A stretch of DNA of 64,000 bases from Acidimicrobiales bacterium (lineage in GTDB: Bacteria; Actinomycetota; Acidimicrobiia; Acidimicrobiales; DATDAH01), in the NCBI GenBank assembly GCA_016794585.1, contig JAEUJM010000016.1, positions 1 through 64,000 of the forward strand, given 5' to 3'. The position numbers and the translations under genes are program-made. The notes beneath the pieces were generated by a model. It did not search any database. It was not told where the DNA came from and saw nothing but the letters and a program-made list of their open reading frames with translations. Each line of letters starts with the position of its first letter. Positions within the stretch are counted from its first letter, which is position 1. Positions 26,408-34,056 of this stretch are shown here, in pieces.

Positions 26408-27649
26408 GTGGACCTCGACGACACGCCGGAGGAGGCGACCTTCCGGGCGGAGGCCCGGGCCTGGCTCGAGGGTGAGGTCGAGCCCCTGGCGCCGGGAGAG
26501 GCGCCGGCCGCGATCTCGGAATTCGAGGACCCCGACGAGATCGAGCGGTCCCGGGCCTGGCAGGCCCGCAAGGCCGAGGCCGGGTGGGCCTGCTTCACCT
26601 GGCCGGTCGAATACGGCGGGCGGGGCGGCACCTCGACGCAGCGCTCGATCTTCGCTCAGGAGGAGGCGCGGTTCCGGATCCCTCCCGACGTCTTCACCGC
26701 CGGCATCGGCATGGCCGGCCCCACGCTGCTGGCCCACGGCAGTGACGAGCAGAAGCGGCGCTGGCTGCCCGGGATGGCCCGGGGTGAGCAGATCTGGTGC
26801 CAGCTGTTCAGCGAGCCGGGGGCGGGCTCGGACCTCGCCGCCCTGCGCACCGCGGCGATCCGCGACGGCGACGAGTGGGTCGTGGACGGCCAGAAGCTGT
26901 GGTCGTCGGCGGCGAACCTGGCCGACTGGGGCCTGCTGCTCGTGCGCACCGACCCGGACGTGGGCAAGCACGCGGGGCTCACCTACCTGCTGGTCGACAT
27001 GCGCTCACCCGGCATCGACGCCCGCCCGATCCGCCAGATCACGGGCGGCGCCAACTTCAACGAGGTGTTCCTCACCGGGGTGCGGGTCCCCGACGCCAAC
27101 CGGCTCGGCGAGGTGGGCGGGGGCTGGTCGGTCGCGCTCACGACGCTGATGAACGAACGGTCGTCGCTCGGCGCCGGCGGGACGGGCGGCGCCCTCGGGG
27201 TCCGCGCGCTGATCGCGTTGGCGGCGGCGACCCACGACGAACGGGGCCCCCTGCTCGGCGACGATGCCGTGTGCGAGGCCATCGCGGACTGCTACGTGCG
27301 CTCGAAGGGGGTCGTCTACACGTCGTGGCGCACCCAGACCGCGATGTCGCGCGGTGTCCCGCCCGGGCCGGAGGTCTCGATCGCCAAGCTGGTCGCCGGC
27401 CGCATGCGCCAGGACATGATGGCCCTGGCCCTCGACCTCCAGGACCTCTTCGGTGCGGTCGTCGCGTCCGACCCGGCCGCCGACCACCTGCCCTGGGACC
27501 ACGGCTACCTGTTCGCCCCCGCCGCCCGCATCGGTGGGGGCACCGACGAGGTCCTGCGCAACATCATCGGCGAGCGTGCCCTCGGGCTCCCCCCGGAGCC
27601 GCGGGTGGACAAGGGCCTCGCGTTCCGCGAGATCCCGACGGGACGGTGA
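26408..27649 (+). CDS. Acyl-CoA dehydrogenase, partner 1
   Basis: A 413-aa FAD enzyme with the flavin loop FSEPGAGSDLA and C-terminal RIGGGTDEVLRNIIGERALGLP, whose GGGTDE segment is the usual FAD/nucleotide contact. Starts at GTG 26408, one base after the SDR stop. The next gene, 1 bp downstream, is a second, shorter acyl-CoA dehydrogenase. Such unlike pairs (about 400 plus 370 aa) form alpha2-beta2 dehydrogenases in actinobacterial sterol side-chain catabolism (ChsE4-ChsE5 type). A heterotetramer is therefore inferred; substrate unknown. Confidence 0.92.
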   Translation: MDLDDTPEEATFRAEARAWLEGEVEPLAPGEAPAAISEFEDPDEIERSRAWQARKAEAGWACFTWPVEYGGRGGTSTQRSIFAQEEARFRIPPDVFTAGIGMAGPTLLAHGSDEQKRRWLPGMARGEQIWCQLFSEPGAGSDLAALRTAAIRDGDEWVVDGQKLWSSAANLADWGLLLVRTDPDVGKHAGLTYLLVDMRSPGIDARPIRQITGGANFNEVFLTGVRVPDANRLGEVGGGWSVALTTLMNERSSLGAGGTGGALGVRALIALAAATHDERGPLLGDDAVCEAIADCYVRSKGVVYTSWRTQTAMSRGVPPGPEVSIAKLVAGRMRQDMMALALDLQDLFGAVVASDPAADHLPWDHGYLFAPAARIGGGTDEVLRNIIGERALGLPPEPRVDKGLAFREIPTGR

Positions 27650-27650
27650 C

Positions 27651-28751
27651 GTGAACTTCGACTTCGACGACGACCACCGGGAGCTCCAGCGGGCCGCTCG
27701 CGCCCTCCTCGACGATCGGTGCACCCTGCGCGACGTGCGCTCGGTGTTCGAGGGCCCCGCCCCGTTCGACGCCGACCTCTGGGACGCGGGGGCGGCGATG
27801 GGTTGGATGGGGCTGGCCGTCCCGGAGGCCGATGGCGGCCTGGGGCTCGGCTACCTCGAGCTCTGCCTGGTGGCCGAGGAGCTGGGGCGGGCTTTGGCCC
27901 CGATCCCGCTGTCCTCCTCGGTCTACCTCGGGATCGAGGCCCTGTTGCTGGCCGGCTCACCCGATCAGCGGGCGCGCTACCTCCCGCGCCTCGCCGCGGG
28001 GGAGCTCATCGCCACGCTGGCGGTCCAGGAGCGACGGGATCGCGTCGCCGGATTCGACCTCCAGACCCGCTTCGAGGACGGTCGCCTGCACGGCGTGAAG
28101 GCGCCGGTGCCCGACGGCGAGTGCGCCGGGCTCGCCGTGGTGGTGGCCAACGGTGGCTCGACGCTGGCCCTGGTCGAGCTGGACGGCGAGGGCGTGCGAC
28201 GGGAGCCGCTCGCGTCCCTCGATCCCTCGCGCTCCCTGGCCCGCCTGCACTTCGACGGCGCGGCGGCCGAGGTGCTCGGCGCCGACGGCGATGGCCGCCA
28301 CCTGCTCGACCGGCTCTACGACCGCGCCGCGGTGCTGTTCGCGTTCGAGCAGCTGGGCGGGGCCCAGCGCTGCCTCGACCTGGCCGTGGGCTACGCCAAG
28401 GAGCGCTACACGTTCGGCCGGCCCATCGGCTCCTACCAGGCCGTCAAGCACAAGCTGGCCGACGTGTTCGTCGCGGTCGAGCTGGCCCGCTCCAACGCCT
28501 ACTACGGCGCGTGGGCGCTCTCGACGGGCAGCGACGAGCTCGCGATCGCGGCCTGCCTGGCCCGGATCAGCGCGACGGAGGCATTTCAAGCTGCGGCAGA
28601 AGAAGGACTGCACGTCCACGGCGGGATCGGCTTCACCTGGGAGCACGACGCCCACCTCTTCTTGCGTCGCGCCCGGCTGCTCGCGGTCGAGCTCGGGGCC
28701 GCCCGCCGGTGGAAGCGCACGCTCGTCCACCGCCTTGCCGCGCGCCCGTGA
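27651..28751 (+). CDS. Acyl-CoA dehydrogenase, partner 2
   Basis: A 366-aa acyl-CoA dehydrogenase with a degenerate flavin loop (LAVQERRDRVAGFD in place of the xSEPxxGSD motif) but a good C-terminal domain (QLGGAQRCLDLAVGYAKERYTFGRPIGSYQAVKHKLAD, in two segments, then EGLHVHGGIGFTWEHD). The weak middle-domain motif fits a non-canonical subunit that completes active sites shared with the preceding gene's product. GTG 27651 follows that gene's stop by 1 bp, supporting equimolar synthesis. It is less likely to act alone. Confidence 0.9.
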   Translation: MNFDFDDDHRELQRAARALLDDRCTLRDVRSVFEGPAPFDADLWDAGAAMGWMGLAVPEADGGLGLGYLELCLVAEELGRALAPIPLSSSVYLGIEALLLAGSPDQRARYLPRLAAGELIATLAVQERRDRVAGFDLQTRFEDGRLHGVKAPVPDGECAGLAVVVANGGSTLALVELDGEGVRREPLASLDPSRSLARLHFDGAAAEVLGADGDGRHLLDRLYDRAAVLFAFEQLGGAQRCLDLAVGYAKERYTFGRPIGSYQAVKHKLADVFVAVELARSNAYYGAWALSTGSDELAIAACLARISATEAFQAAAEEGLHVHGGIGFTWEHDAHLFLRRARLLAVELGAARRWKRTLVHRLAARP

Positions 28752-28770
28752 GCACTACGCTCCCCGCCCG

Positions 28771-29445
28771 ATGAGCCGCGCGGGGGAGGAGCCGGGCGAC
28801 GCCGGGGTGCCCGGCGTCGTCGAGCCGGTCCAGGGCCGCTCGAAGCTCTCCACCCGACGCCTCCTCGAGGCCGCCGGCGACCTGATCGCCGAGCGGGGCT
28901 TCGAGCAGACCAGCCTCGCCGCCATCGGTGAGCGGGCGGGCTACAGCCGAGGCCTGGTCACCACGCGGTTCGGGACCAAGGAGAACCTGCTGAAGGTCCT
29001 GATGGAGCGGATCACCTCCGACTGGATCGAGCACAACGTCCTGCCCGAGATCGCCGGCCTGCCCGGCCTCGACGCGATGCTCACCTACCTCGACACCGTG
29101 ATCCGCCAGCTGGAGCGCGACCCGCAGGCGATGCGGGTGCTCTGGGCGCTGTCGTTCGAAGCGGTCCGCCCCTCGTCCCCACTGCGCCAGTACGCCGAGC
29201 CGTACCACCGGAACACGGTGAACGTGGTCACCGAGTTCCTCGAGGCGGGCATCGCGGACGGGACGATCAATCCCGAGATCGACCCGCAGGCCGAGGCCCT
29301 GCTCCACGCCGCGACCCTCCGCGGGCTGGCCTACCACTGGATGCTCGAGGGCGAGTCCGCCGACGTCGTGGCGCTCTTCACGTCGTTCCGCGACCGCATC
29401 GCCCGCGAGTACCGGAACCCCGAGGGGCCCGACCGCACGTCCTGA
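28771..29445 (+). CDS. TetR-family transcriptional regulator
   Basis: A 224-aa repressor with an N-terminal helix-turn-helix: TRRLLEAAGDLIAERGFEQTSLAAIGERAGYSRG, then RFGTKENLL, given here in two parts. The C-terminal ligand domain is helical, with AMLTYLDTVIRQLE and AEALLHAATLRGLAYHWML. It is the last gene of the operon governed by the palindrome at 24601, and two further identical-arm palindromes stand before the amidase and CoA-ligase genes. It is the obvious candidate to bind all three and to be released by a CoA thioester or pathway substrate. Confidence 0.9.
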   Translation: MSRAGEEPGDAGVPGVVEPVQGRSKLSTRRLLEAAGDLIAERGFEQTSLAAIGERAGYSRGLVTTRFGTKENLLKVLMERITSDWIEHNVLPEIAGLPGLDAMLTYLDTVIRQLERDPQAMRVLWALSFEAVRPSSPLRQYAEPYHRNTVNVVTEFLEAGIADGTINPEIDPQAEALLHAATLRGLAYHWMLEGESADVVALFTSFRDRIAREYRNPEGPDRTS

Positions 29446-29461
29446 GACCGACCACGGCTAG

Positions 29462-29494
29462 AACCTTGACAGGCGACAAGGTTTGGTGTCAGAT
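29462..29494 (+). promoter_or_regulatory. TetR-type operator and promoter, copy 2
   Basis: AACCTTG-N8-CAAGGTT (29462-29483) over -35 TTGACA (29466-29471), a 17-nt spacer and -10 TCAGAT (29489-29494). The predicted transcription start coincides with GTG 29501, giving a leaderless amidase message. Confidence 0.85.
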
Positions 29495-29500
29495 GCGTCC

Positions 29501-30952
29501 GTGACCGATCTGGCGCGCATCGACGGCTTGGCGCAGGCCGAGATGGTCCGGGCGGGCGAGATCAGCCCGCTCGAGCTGCTGGACGCGACGCTGCGTCGCA
29601 TCGAGGCGGTGAACCCCGAGGTCAACGCCGTCGTCGCCACGATGGAGGAGGAGGCCCACCGGGTCGCCGCGGGGGAGCTCCCCGACGGACCGTTCCGGGG
29701 GGTGCCCTTCCTGCTCAAGGACGGCGGCGGCGCCGCCTACGCGGGCGAGGTCGCCTCCGGCGGCAGCCGCTACCTGGCCGACTACGTGCCGCAGGAGGAC
29801 GGCGAGATCACCCGTCGGTACAAGGCCGCCGGGCTGGTGTGCTGCGCCAAGACCAACCTCTCCGAGTTCGGCATGCAGCCGACCACCGAGCCCGAGCTCC
29901 ACGGGCCGACCCGCAACCCCTGGGACCTGACCCGCATGGCCGGTGGGTCCAGCGGCGGCGCCGCCGCCGCCGTCGCGGCCCGCCTGGCCCCCATGGCCAA
30001 CGGCAGCGACAGCGGTGGCTCCATCCGGGTCCCGGCGGCCTGCTGCGGCGTGTTCGGCCTGAAGCCCACGCGCATGCGCACGTCGTCGCCCCGCCGCGAG
30101 CTGGGCCTCTCGATCCGCATGGGCTTCCTCTCGGAGCACGCCCTGACGATCTCGGTCCGGGACTCGGCGGCGCTGCTCGACGCGTGCGCCGGCGGCCTCC
30201 CCGGCGATCCGTTCATCGCCCCCGCGCCGCGCCGGCCCTACCTCGAGGAGGTCGGGGCCGAGGTCGAGCCGCTGCACATCGTGTTCAGCACCGAGGCCCC
30301 GTCGGGGGTGCCCCTCGATCCCGAGTGCGTCCGCGCCGTCCTCGACGCCGCCGAGCTCTGCGAGGAGCTCGGCCACCACGTGGAGGAGAAGGCGCTCCGC
30401 CTGGACGTGGCCCGGCTCGCCGGCGCCTTCGGGCACATCTCCGCCGTCGGCACCGCCTGGGACATGCGCAACTGGGAGCGCAAGATCGGCAAGCCGATCG
30501 TCCAGGAGGACTTCGAGCCCGGCACGTGGGCGGCCATCGAGCGGGGCCGCTCGGTCGGTACGTCGGCCGACGACCTCATGGACGCCCAGGTCACCATCCA
30601 GTCGATCTGCGACGAGGTGGCCGCCTTCTCCGAGCCCTACGACGTCTGGCTGACCCCGACGGTGGGCTCACCGGCCCTGCCGCTCGGGATGTTCAAGGCC
30701 ACCCCCGAGGAGCCCAACCGGGCGATGACGACGTCGATGAAGTTCCTGCCGTTCACCATGTTGCAGAACATGACGGGCCAGCCGGCCATGTCGGTCCCGC
30801 TGGCATGGACCGACGACGGCCTCCCGGTCGGCCTGCAGTTCGTCGGCCGCTACGGCGACGAGGGCCTGCTGTTCCGCCTCGCCGCGCAGCTCGAGGAGGC
30901 CCGGCCCTGGGCCGACCGGATCCCGCCCGTCAACGCCCTCGACATCCCCTAG
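29501..30952 (+). CDS. Amidase signature family hydrolase
   Basis: A 483-aa amide hydrolase with the Ser-cisSer-Lys triad: K73 in LLKDGGG, S151 in AGGSSGG, and nucleophile S174 in GSDSGGSIR. An in-frame GTG at 29483 lies inside the operator, whereas GTG 29501 sits exactly where a leaderless transcript would begin, so 29501 is chosen. It heads a second TetR-controlled operon with two alpha/beta hydrolases and an LLM oxidoreductase. The linked lactam/hydantoin-type genes suggest nitrogen-containing substrates, but amidase families also cleave many aryl and alkyl amides. Confidence 0.9.
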   Translation: MTDLARIDGLAQAEMVRAGEISPLELLDATLRRIEAVNPEVNAVVATMEEEAHRVAAGELPDGPFRGVPFLLKDGGGAAYAGEVASGGSRYLADYVPQEDGEITRRYKAAGLVCCAKTNLSEFGMQPTTEPELHGPTRNPWDLTRMAGGSSGGAAAAVAARLAPMANGSDSGGSIRVPAACCGVFGLKPTRMRTSSPRRELGLSIRMGFLSEHALTISVRDSAALLDACAGGLPGDPFIAPAPRRPYLEEVGAEVEPLHIVFSTEAPSGVPLDPECVRAVLDAAELCEELGHHVEEKALRLDVARLAGAFGHISAVGTAWDMRNWERKIGKPIVQEDFEPGTWAAIERGRSVGTSADDLMDAQVTIQSICDEVAAFSEPYDVWLTPTVGSPALPLGMFKATPEEPNRAMTTSMKFLPFTMLQNMTGQPAMSVPLAWTDDGLPVGLQFVGRYGDEGLLFRLAAQLEEARPWADRIPPVNALDIP

Positions 30953-30962
30953 GAGATCCCCC

Positions 30963-32198
30963 ATGGCCGCTTCCGTCGAGTCACCCGTGTCGATCGACTC
31001 GCGCGACACCTGGACCGCGTACACCTTCGTCGACGACCCGGTGATGGACGACCAGTTCAAGCACCACCTCAGCATGATGCTGTACGGCATGACCGACCTC
31101 GGGGAGTGCCTCGAGGTGGCCCGCCACATCGTGGCCGACGACATGGAGAGCTGGATCGGCGCCTGGTCGGCGATGGCCCAGCGCATCCAGGCCCGGGCCG
31201 AGGCGTTCGACGCCAAGGGCAACCGGGCCAGCGCCGCCTCGGCGTACCTCCGCGCCGCCACCTACTGGCGGGCGGGCCTGATGCACTTCGGCCCTCCGTC
31301 GGACCCGCGTGAGGAGACGTGCACGAAGACCAGCTACCACTGCTACGACCGGTACCTGGAGCTCTCCGGCTACCCGGGCGAGTACCTCGAGGTGCCCTAC
31401 GAGGGCAGCGTCCTGCCCGCGTACTTCTACCGGTCGCCGAAGGCGAGCGGCCCCGCACCGACCTTGATCTTCCACCAGGGTCGCGACGCCTGGCCCGACG
31501 ACACCCGCTGGGTCTACGACAGCGCGATCGAGCGGGGCATCCACTGCCTTGCCCTCCACGGGCCCGGCCAGGGCCTGGCCATCCGCCTCCACGGGCACCC
31601 GTTCCGCCACGACTGGGAGCAGGCCATCACCCCGGCCCTCGACCGGGTGCTGGAACTGGACGGCGTCGACCCCGACCGGGTCGGGCTGATGGGGGCGAGC
31701 TTCGGCGGCTACCTGGCCCCGCGCGCCGCGGCGTTCGAGAAGCGCCTGGCGTTCTGCATCGCCAACCCGGGCGTCCTCGACTGGGGGAGCTCGATCAAGG
31801 CGTCGTTCCCGCCCGAGCTGCTCGAGCAGTACGAGGCCGGGCCCGAGGCGTTCAACGCGGCCATGGACATGGTGATGGGCATCTCGGCCACCCACTCGTG
31901 GTTCATCGAGGACTCGATGTGGAAGCACGGGGTGGCGAACCCGTACGACCTCATGAAGGCGTTCGAGGCCTGCGACCTGCGGCCGCACGCGGACAAGATC
32001 GAGTGCCCGACCCTGGTCATGGACGGCTCCCAGGAGGCGTTCTCGACCGGCCAGGCCCGACCGCTCTTCGACGCGCTGACCTGCTCCAAGGACTACCTGC
32101 TCTTCGACGACGAGTCGACCGCGCAGCTCCACTGCCAGAACGGGGCCAACGCCACGGCCGCGGAATTCATGTTCGACTGGCTCGAAGGCGTGCTATGA
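30963..32198 (+). CDS. Alpha/beta hydrolase with helical N-terminal domain (dihydropseudooxynicotine-hydrolase-like)
   Basis: A 411-aa protein. Residues 1 to about 140 form a helical cap domain (WSAMAQRIQARAEAFDAKGN, AASAYLRAATYW), followed by an alpha/beta hydrolase core with nucleophile elbow GASFGG (S246), a candidate acid in VMDGSQE and His in QLHCQNG. The layout matches the FrsA/DUF1100-like group that includes C-C bond hydrolases such as 2,6-dihydropseudooxynicotine hydrolase. ATG 30963 is preceded by AGGAGA. The gene sits 10 bp after the amidase, and its stop overlaps the LLM gene's ATG. Confidence 0.85.
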   Translation: MAASVESPVSIDSRDTWTAYTFVDDPVMDDQFKHHLSMMLYGMTDLGECLEVARHIVADDMESWIGAWSAMAQRIQARAEAFDAKGNRASAASAYLRAATYWRAGLMHFGPPSDPREETCTKTSYHCYDRYLELSGYPGEYLEVPYEGSVLPAYFYRSPKASGPAPTLIFHQGRDAWPDDTRWVYDSAIERGIHCLALHGPGQGLAIRLHGHPFRHDWEQAITPALDRVLELDGVDPDRVGLMGASFGGYLAPRAAAFEKRLAFCIANPGVLDWGSSIKASFPPELLEQYEAGPEAFNAAMDMVMGISATHSWFIEDSMWKHGVANPYDLMKAFEACDLRPHADKIECPTLVMDGSQEAFSTGQARPLFDALTCSKDYLLFDDESTAQLHCQNGANATAAEFMFDWLEGVL

Positions 32199-33211
32199 AG
32201 ATCGACGGCGGCATCGGTTCCGACCTCGGTGCGGTCGGCGCCGTCGCCCGGGAACGGGAGGCGCAGGGCTACGACGGGCTCTGGACCGCCGAGACCGCCC
32301 ACGACCCGTTCCTCCCCCTCGCCGTCGCCGCGCAGACGACCGAGCGGGCCGAGCTGGGCACGGGCATCGCCGTGGCCTTCGCCCGCAACCCGATGCTCCT
32401 GGCCCAGGTGGGCTGGGACCTCCAGGCCGCCTCGGGTGGCCGGTTCCTCCTCGGCCTGGGCAGCCAGATCGAGCCGCACGTCACCCGGCGCTTCTCGATG
32501 CCCTGGTCGGCCCCCGCGGCTCGGATGCGGGAGATGATCGAGGCGATCCGGGCCATCTGGGCGTCGTGGCAGGACGGCACCAAGCTCGACTTCCGGGGTG
32601 ACTTCTACACCCACACCCTGATGACACCGTTCTTCAGCCCGGGGCCCAACCCGCACGGCGCCGCGAAGATCTTCCTCGCCGGCGTCGGCGAGCGGATGAC
32701 CGAGGTGGCCGGCGAGGTCGCCGACGGGTTCCTGTGCCACGCCTTCACCACCGACCGCTACCTGCGGGAGGTCACGCTGCCGGCGCTGGAGCGTGGCGCG
32801 AAGTCCGCCGGGCGGTCGTTGGCCGACATCGAGATCTCCGGTCCCGCCTTCGTGGTGACCGGCACGACCGAGGAGCAGATGGCCGACTCGGCGGCGAAGA
32901 CCCGCCAGCAGATCGCGTTCTACGGCTCGACGCCGGCCTACCGACCGGTCCTCGACCTCCACGGGCTCGGTGAGATGCAGGACGAGCTCAACGCGATGTC
33001 GAAGCAGGGCCGGTGGGAGGAGATGGGCGCGCTGATCACCGACGACGTGCTCGACCTGTTCGCCGTCGTCGCCGCACCGGAGGACCTCGCCGACGCCGTG
33101 GCCGCCCGTTTCGGCGACGTGGTCCAACGCCTCAGCTTCTACACCCCCCGCTCCGGCGACGTGTCCCGGTGGCGCACCGCGATCGAGCGCCTGCAGGGCG
33201 TCGGCGGGTGA
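32195..33211 (+). CDS. LLM-class (probably F420-dependent) oxidoreductase
   Basis: A 338-aa TIM-barrel luciferase-like protein: YDGLWTAETAHDPFLPL, TERAELGTGIAVAFARNP, and FLLGLGSQIEPHVTRRF. This is the pattern of the TIGR03617-like F420-dependent group common in actinobacteria, which reduce or oxidise alcohols, imines or ring systems using F420 rather than FMN. Cofactor choice is inferred from the family, not from residues. ATG 32195 overlaps the previous stop as ATGA, and the next gene's GTG overlaps its own stop, so translation is coupled. Confidence 0.88.
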   Translation: MKIDGGIGSDLGAVGAVAREREAQGYDGLWTAETAHDPFLPLAVAAQTTERAELGTGIAVAFARNPMLLAQVGWDLQAASGGRFLLGLGSQIEPHVTRRFSMPWSAPAARMREMIEAIRAIWASWQDGTKLDFRGDFYTHTLMTPFFSPGPNPHGAAKIFLAGVGERMTEVAGEVADGFLCHAFTTDRYLREVTLPALERGAKSAGRSLADIEISGPAFVVTGTTEEQMADSAAKTRQQIAFYGSTPAYRPVLDLHGLGEMQDELNAMSKQGRWEEMGALITDDVLDLFAVVAAPEDLADAVAARFGDVVQRLSFYTPRSGDVSRWRTAIERLQGVGG

Positions 33212-33993
33212 CGACCGGGCCGGAGCTGCACGTCGACGTCCACGACGGCGTCGGCGAGCACCTCCTCCTGGTGCACGGCTTCCTCTCGAGCCGCGCCCAC
33301 TGGCTGCCCAACCTCCCCCGCCTGGCCGAGGTCTGCCGCCCGGTCACCGTCGAGCTGTGGGGCCACGGGCGGTCGCCGTCGCCCACGGAGCCCGAGTGGT
33401 ACGAACCGGCGGCGTACCCCGCGGCGTTCGAGGCCGTGCGGGAGGCCGTCGGGTGCGAGCGCTGGTTCGTCTGCGGCCAGTCGTTGGGCGCAGCGTTCAC
33501 CCTGCGCTACGTGCTCGACCGCCCCGAGCGGGTGCTCGGCCACATCTTCACCAACAGCGCCGCCGCCGTGGCGGTCGAGGGCCGGATCGATCCGGCCCGC
33601 ATGGAGGCCATGGCCGAAGCGTTCGAGCAGGGGGGCACCGAGGCCATACGGGCCCAACGCATGTTCCCGGGCAACGTCGAGGGCCTGTCCGACGACGTCC
33701 GGGCCGCCCTGTACGACGACGCCGGGCTCCACGACCCCGTCGGTCTCGCCCGCACGTTGCGCTTCGGGTCGGACACGTCGTCGCGGTCGAGGATCGCGGC
33801 GAACCAGGTGCCCACCCTCCTCGTGGTGGGGGAGCGGGAGAAGGGGTTCGTCGGCCCTCGTCGCCTCCTCGAGGAGACCATGCCCCACCTCCAGGTCGTG
33901 CCGGCCGACGCCGGCCACGGCGTGAACCTCGAGGCCCCCGGCACCTTCGATGACGCGGTCGTGCGCTTCATCACCGAGCTCAGCCCGGTCTGA
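33208..33993 (+). CDS. Alpha/beta hydrolase
   Basis: A 261-aa Ser hydrolase with oxyanion motif VHGFLSSRAHW, nucleophile GQSLGA and catalytic His in DAGHGVNLEAP. GTG 33208 overlaps the LLM gene stop. It is the last gene of the TetR-controlled operon 29501-33993 and resembles MhpC/BphD-like or lactone-ester hydrolases. A role cleaving the ester, lactone or C-C bond made by the operon's oxidoreductase is possible, but the substrate cannot be read from sequence. No signal peptide. Confidence 0.88.
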   Translation: MTTGPELHVDVHDGVGEHLLLVHGFLSSRAHWLPNLPRLAEVCRPVTVELWGHGRSPSPTEPEWYEPAAYPAAFEAVREAVGCERWFVCGQSLGAAFTLRYVLDRPERVLGHIFTNSAAAVAVEGRIDPARMEAMAEAFEQGGTEAIRAQRMFPGNVEGLSDDVRAALYDDAGLHDPVGLARTLRFGSDTSSRSRIAANQVPTLLVVGEREKGFVGPRRLLEETMPHLQVVPADAGHGVNLEAPGTFDDAVVRFITELSPV

Positions 33994-34017
33994 CGTCCAC
34001 CCGCCGGCGTCACCCAA

Positions 34018-34050
34018 AACCTTGTCAGGCGACAAGGTTTGAGCTAACGT
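34018..34050 (+). promoter_or_regulatory. TetR-type operator and promoter, copy 3
   Basis: AACCTTG-N8-CAAGGTT (34018-34039) over -35 TTGTCA (34022-34027), a 17-nt spacer and -10 TAACGT (34045-34050). GTG 34057 begins 6 nt after the -10, the position expected for a leaderless start. Confidence 0.85.
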
Positions 34051-34056
34051 GGCGCC

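Noticed and set aside
24601..34050. KstR/KstR2 operators
   Set aside because: The AACCTTG-N8-CAAGGTT palindrome does not fit TnnAACnnGTTnnA or AnCAAGnnCTTGnT.
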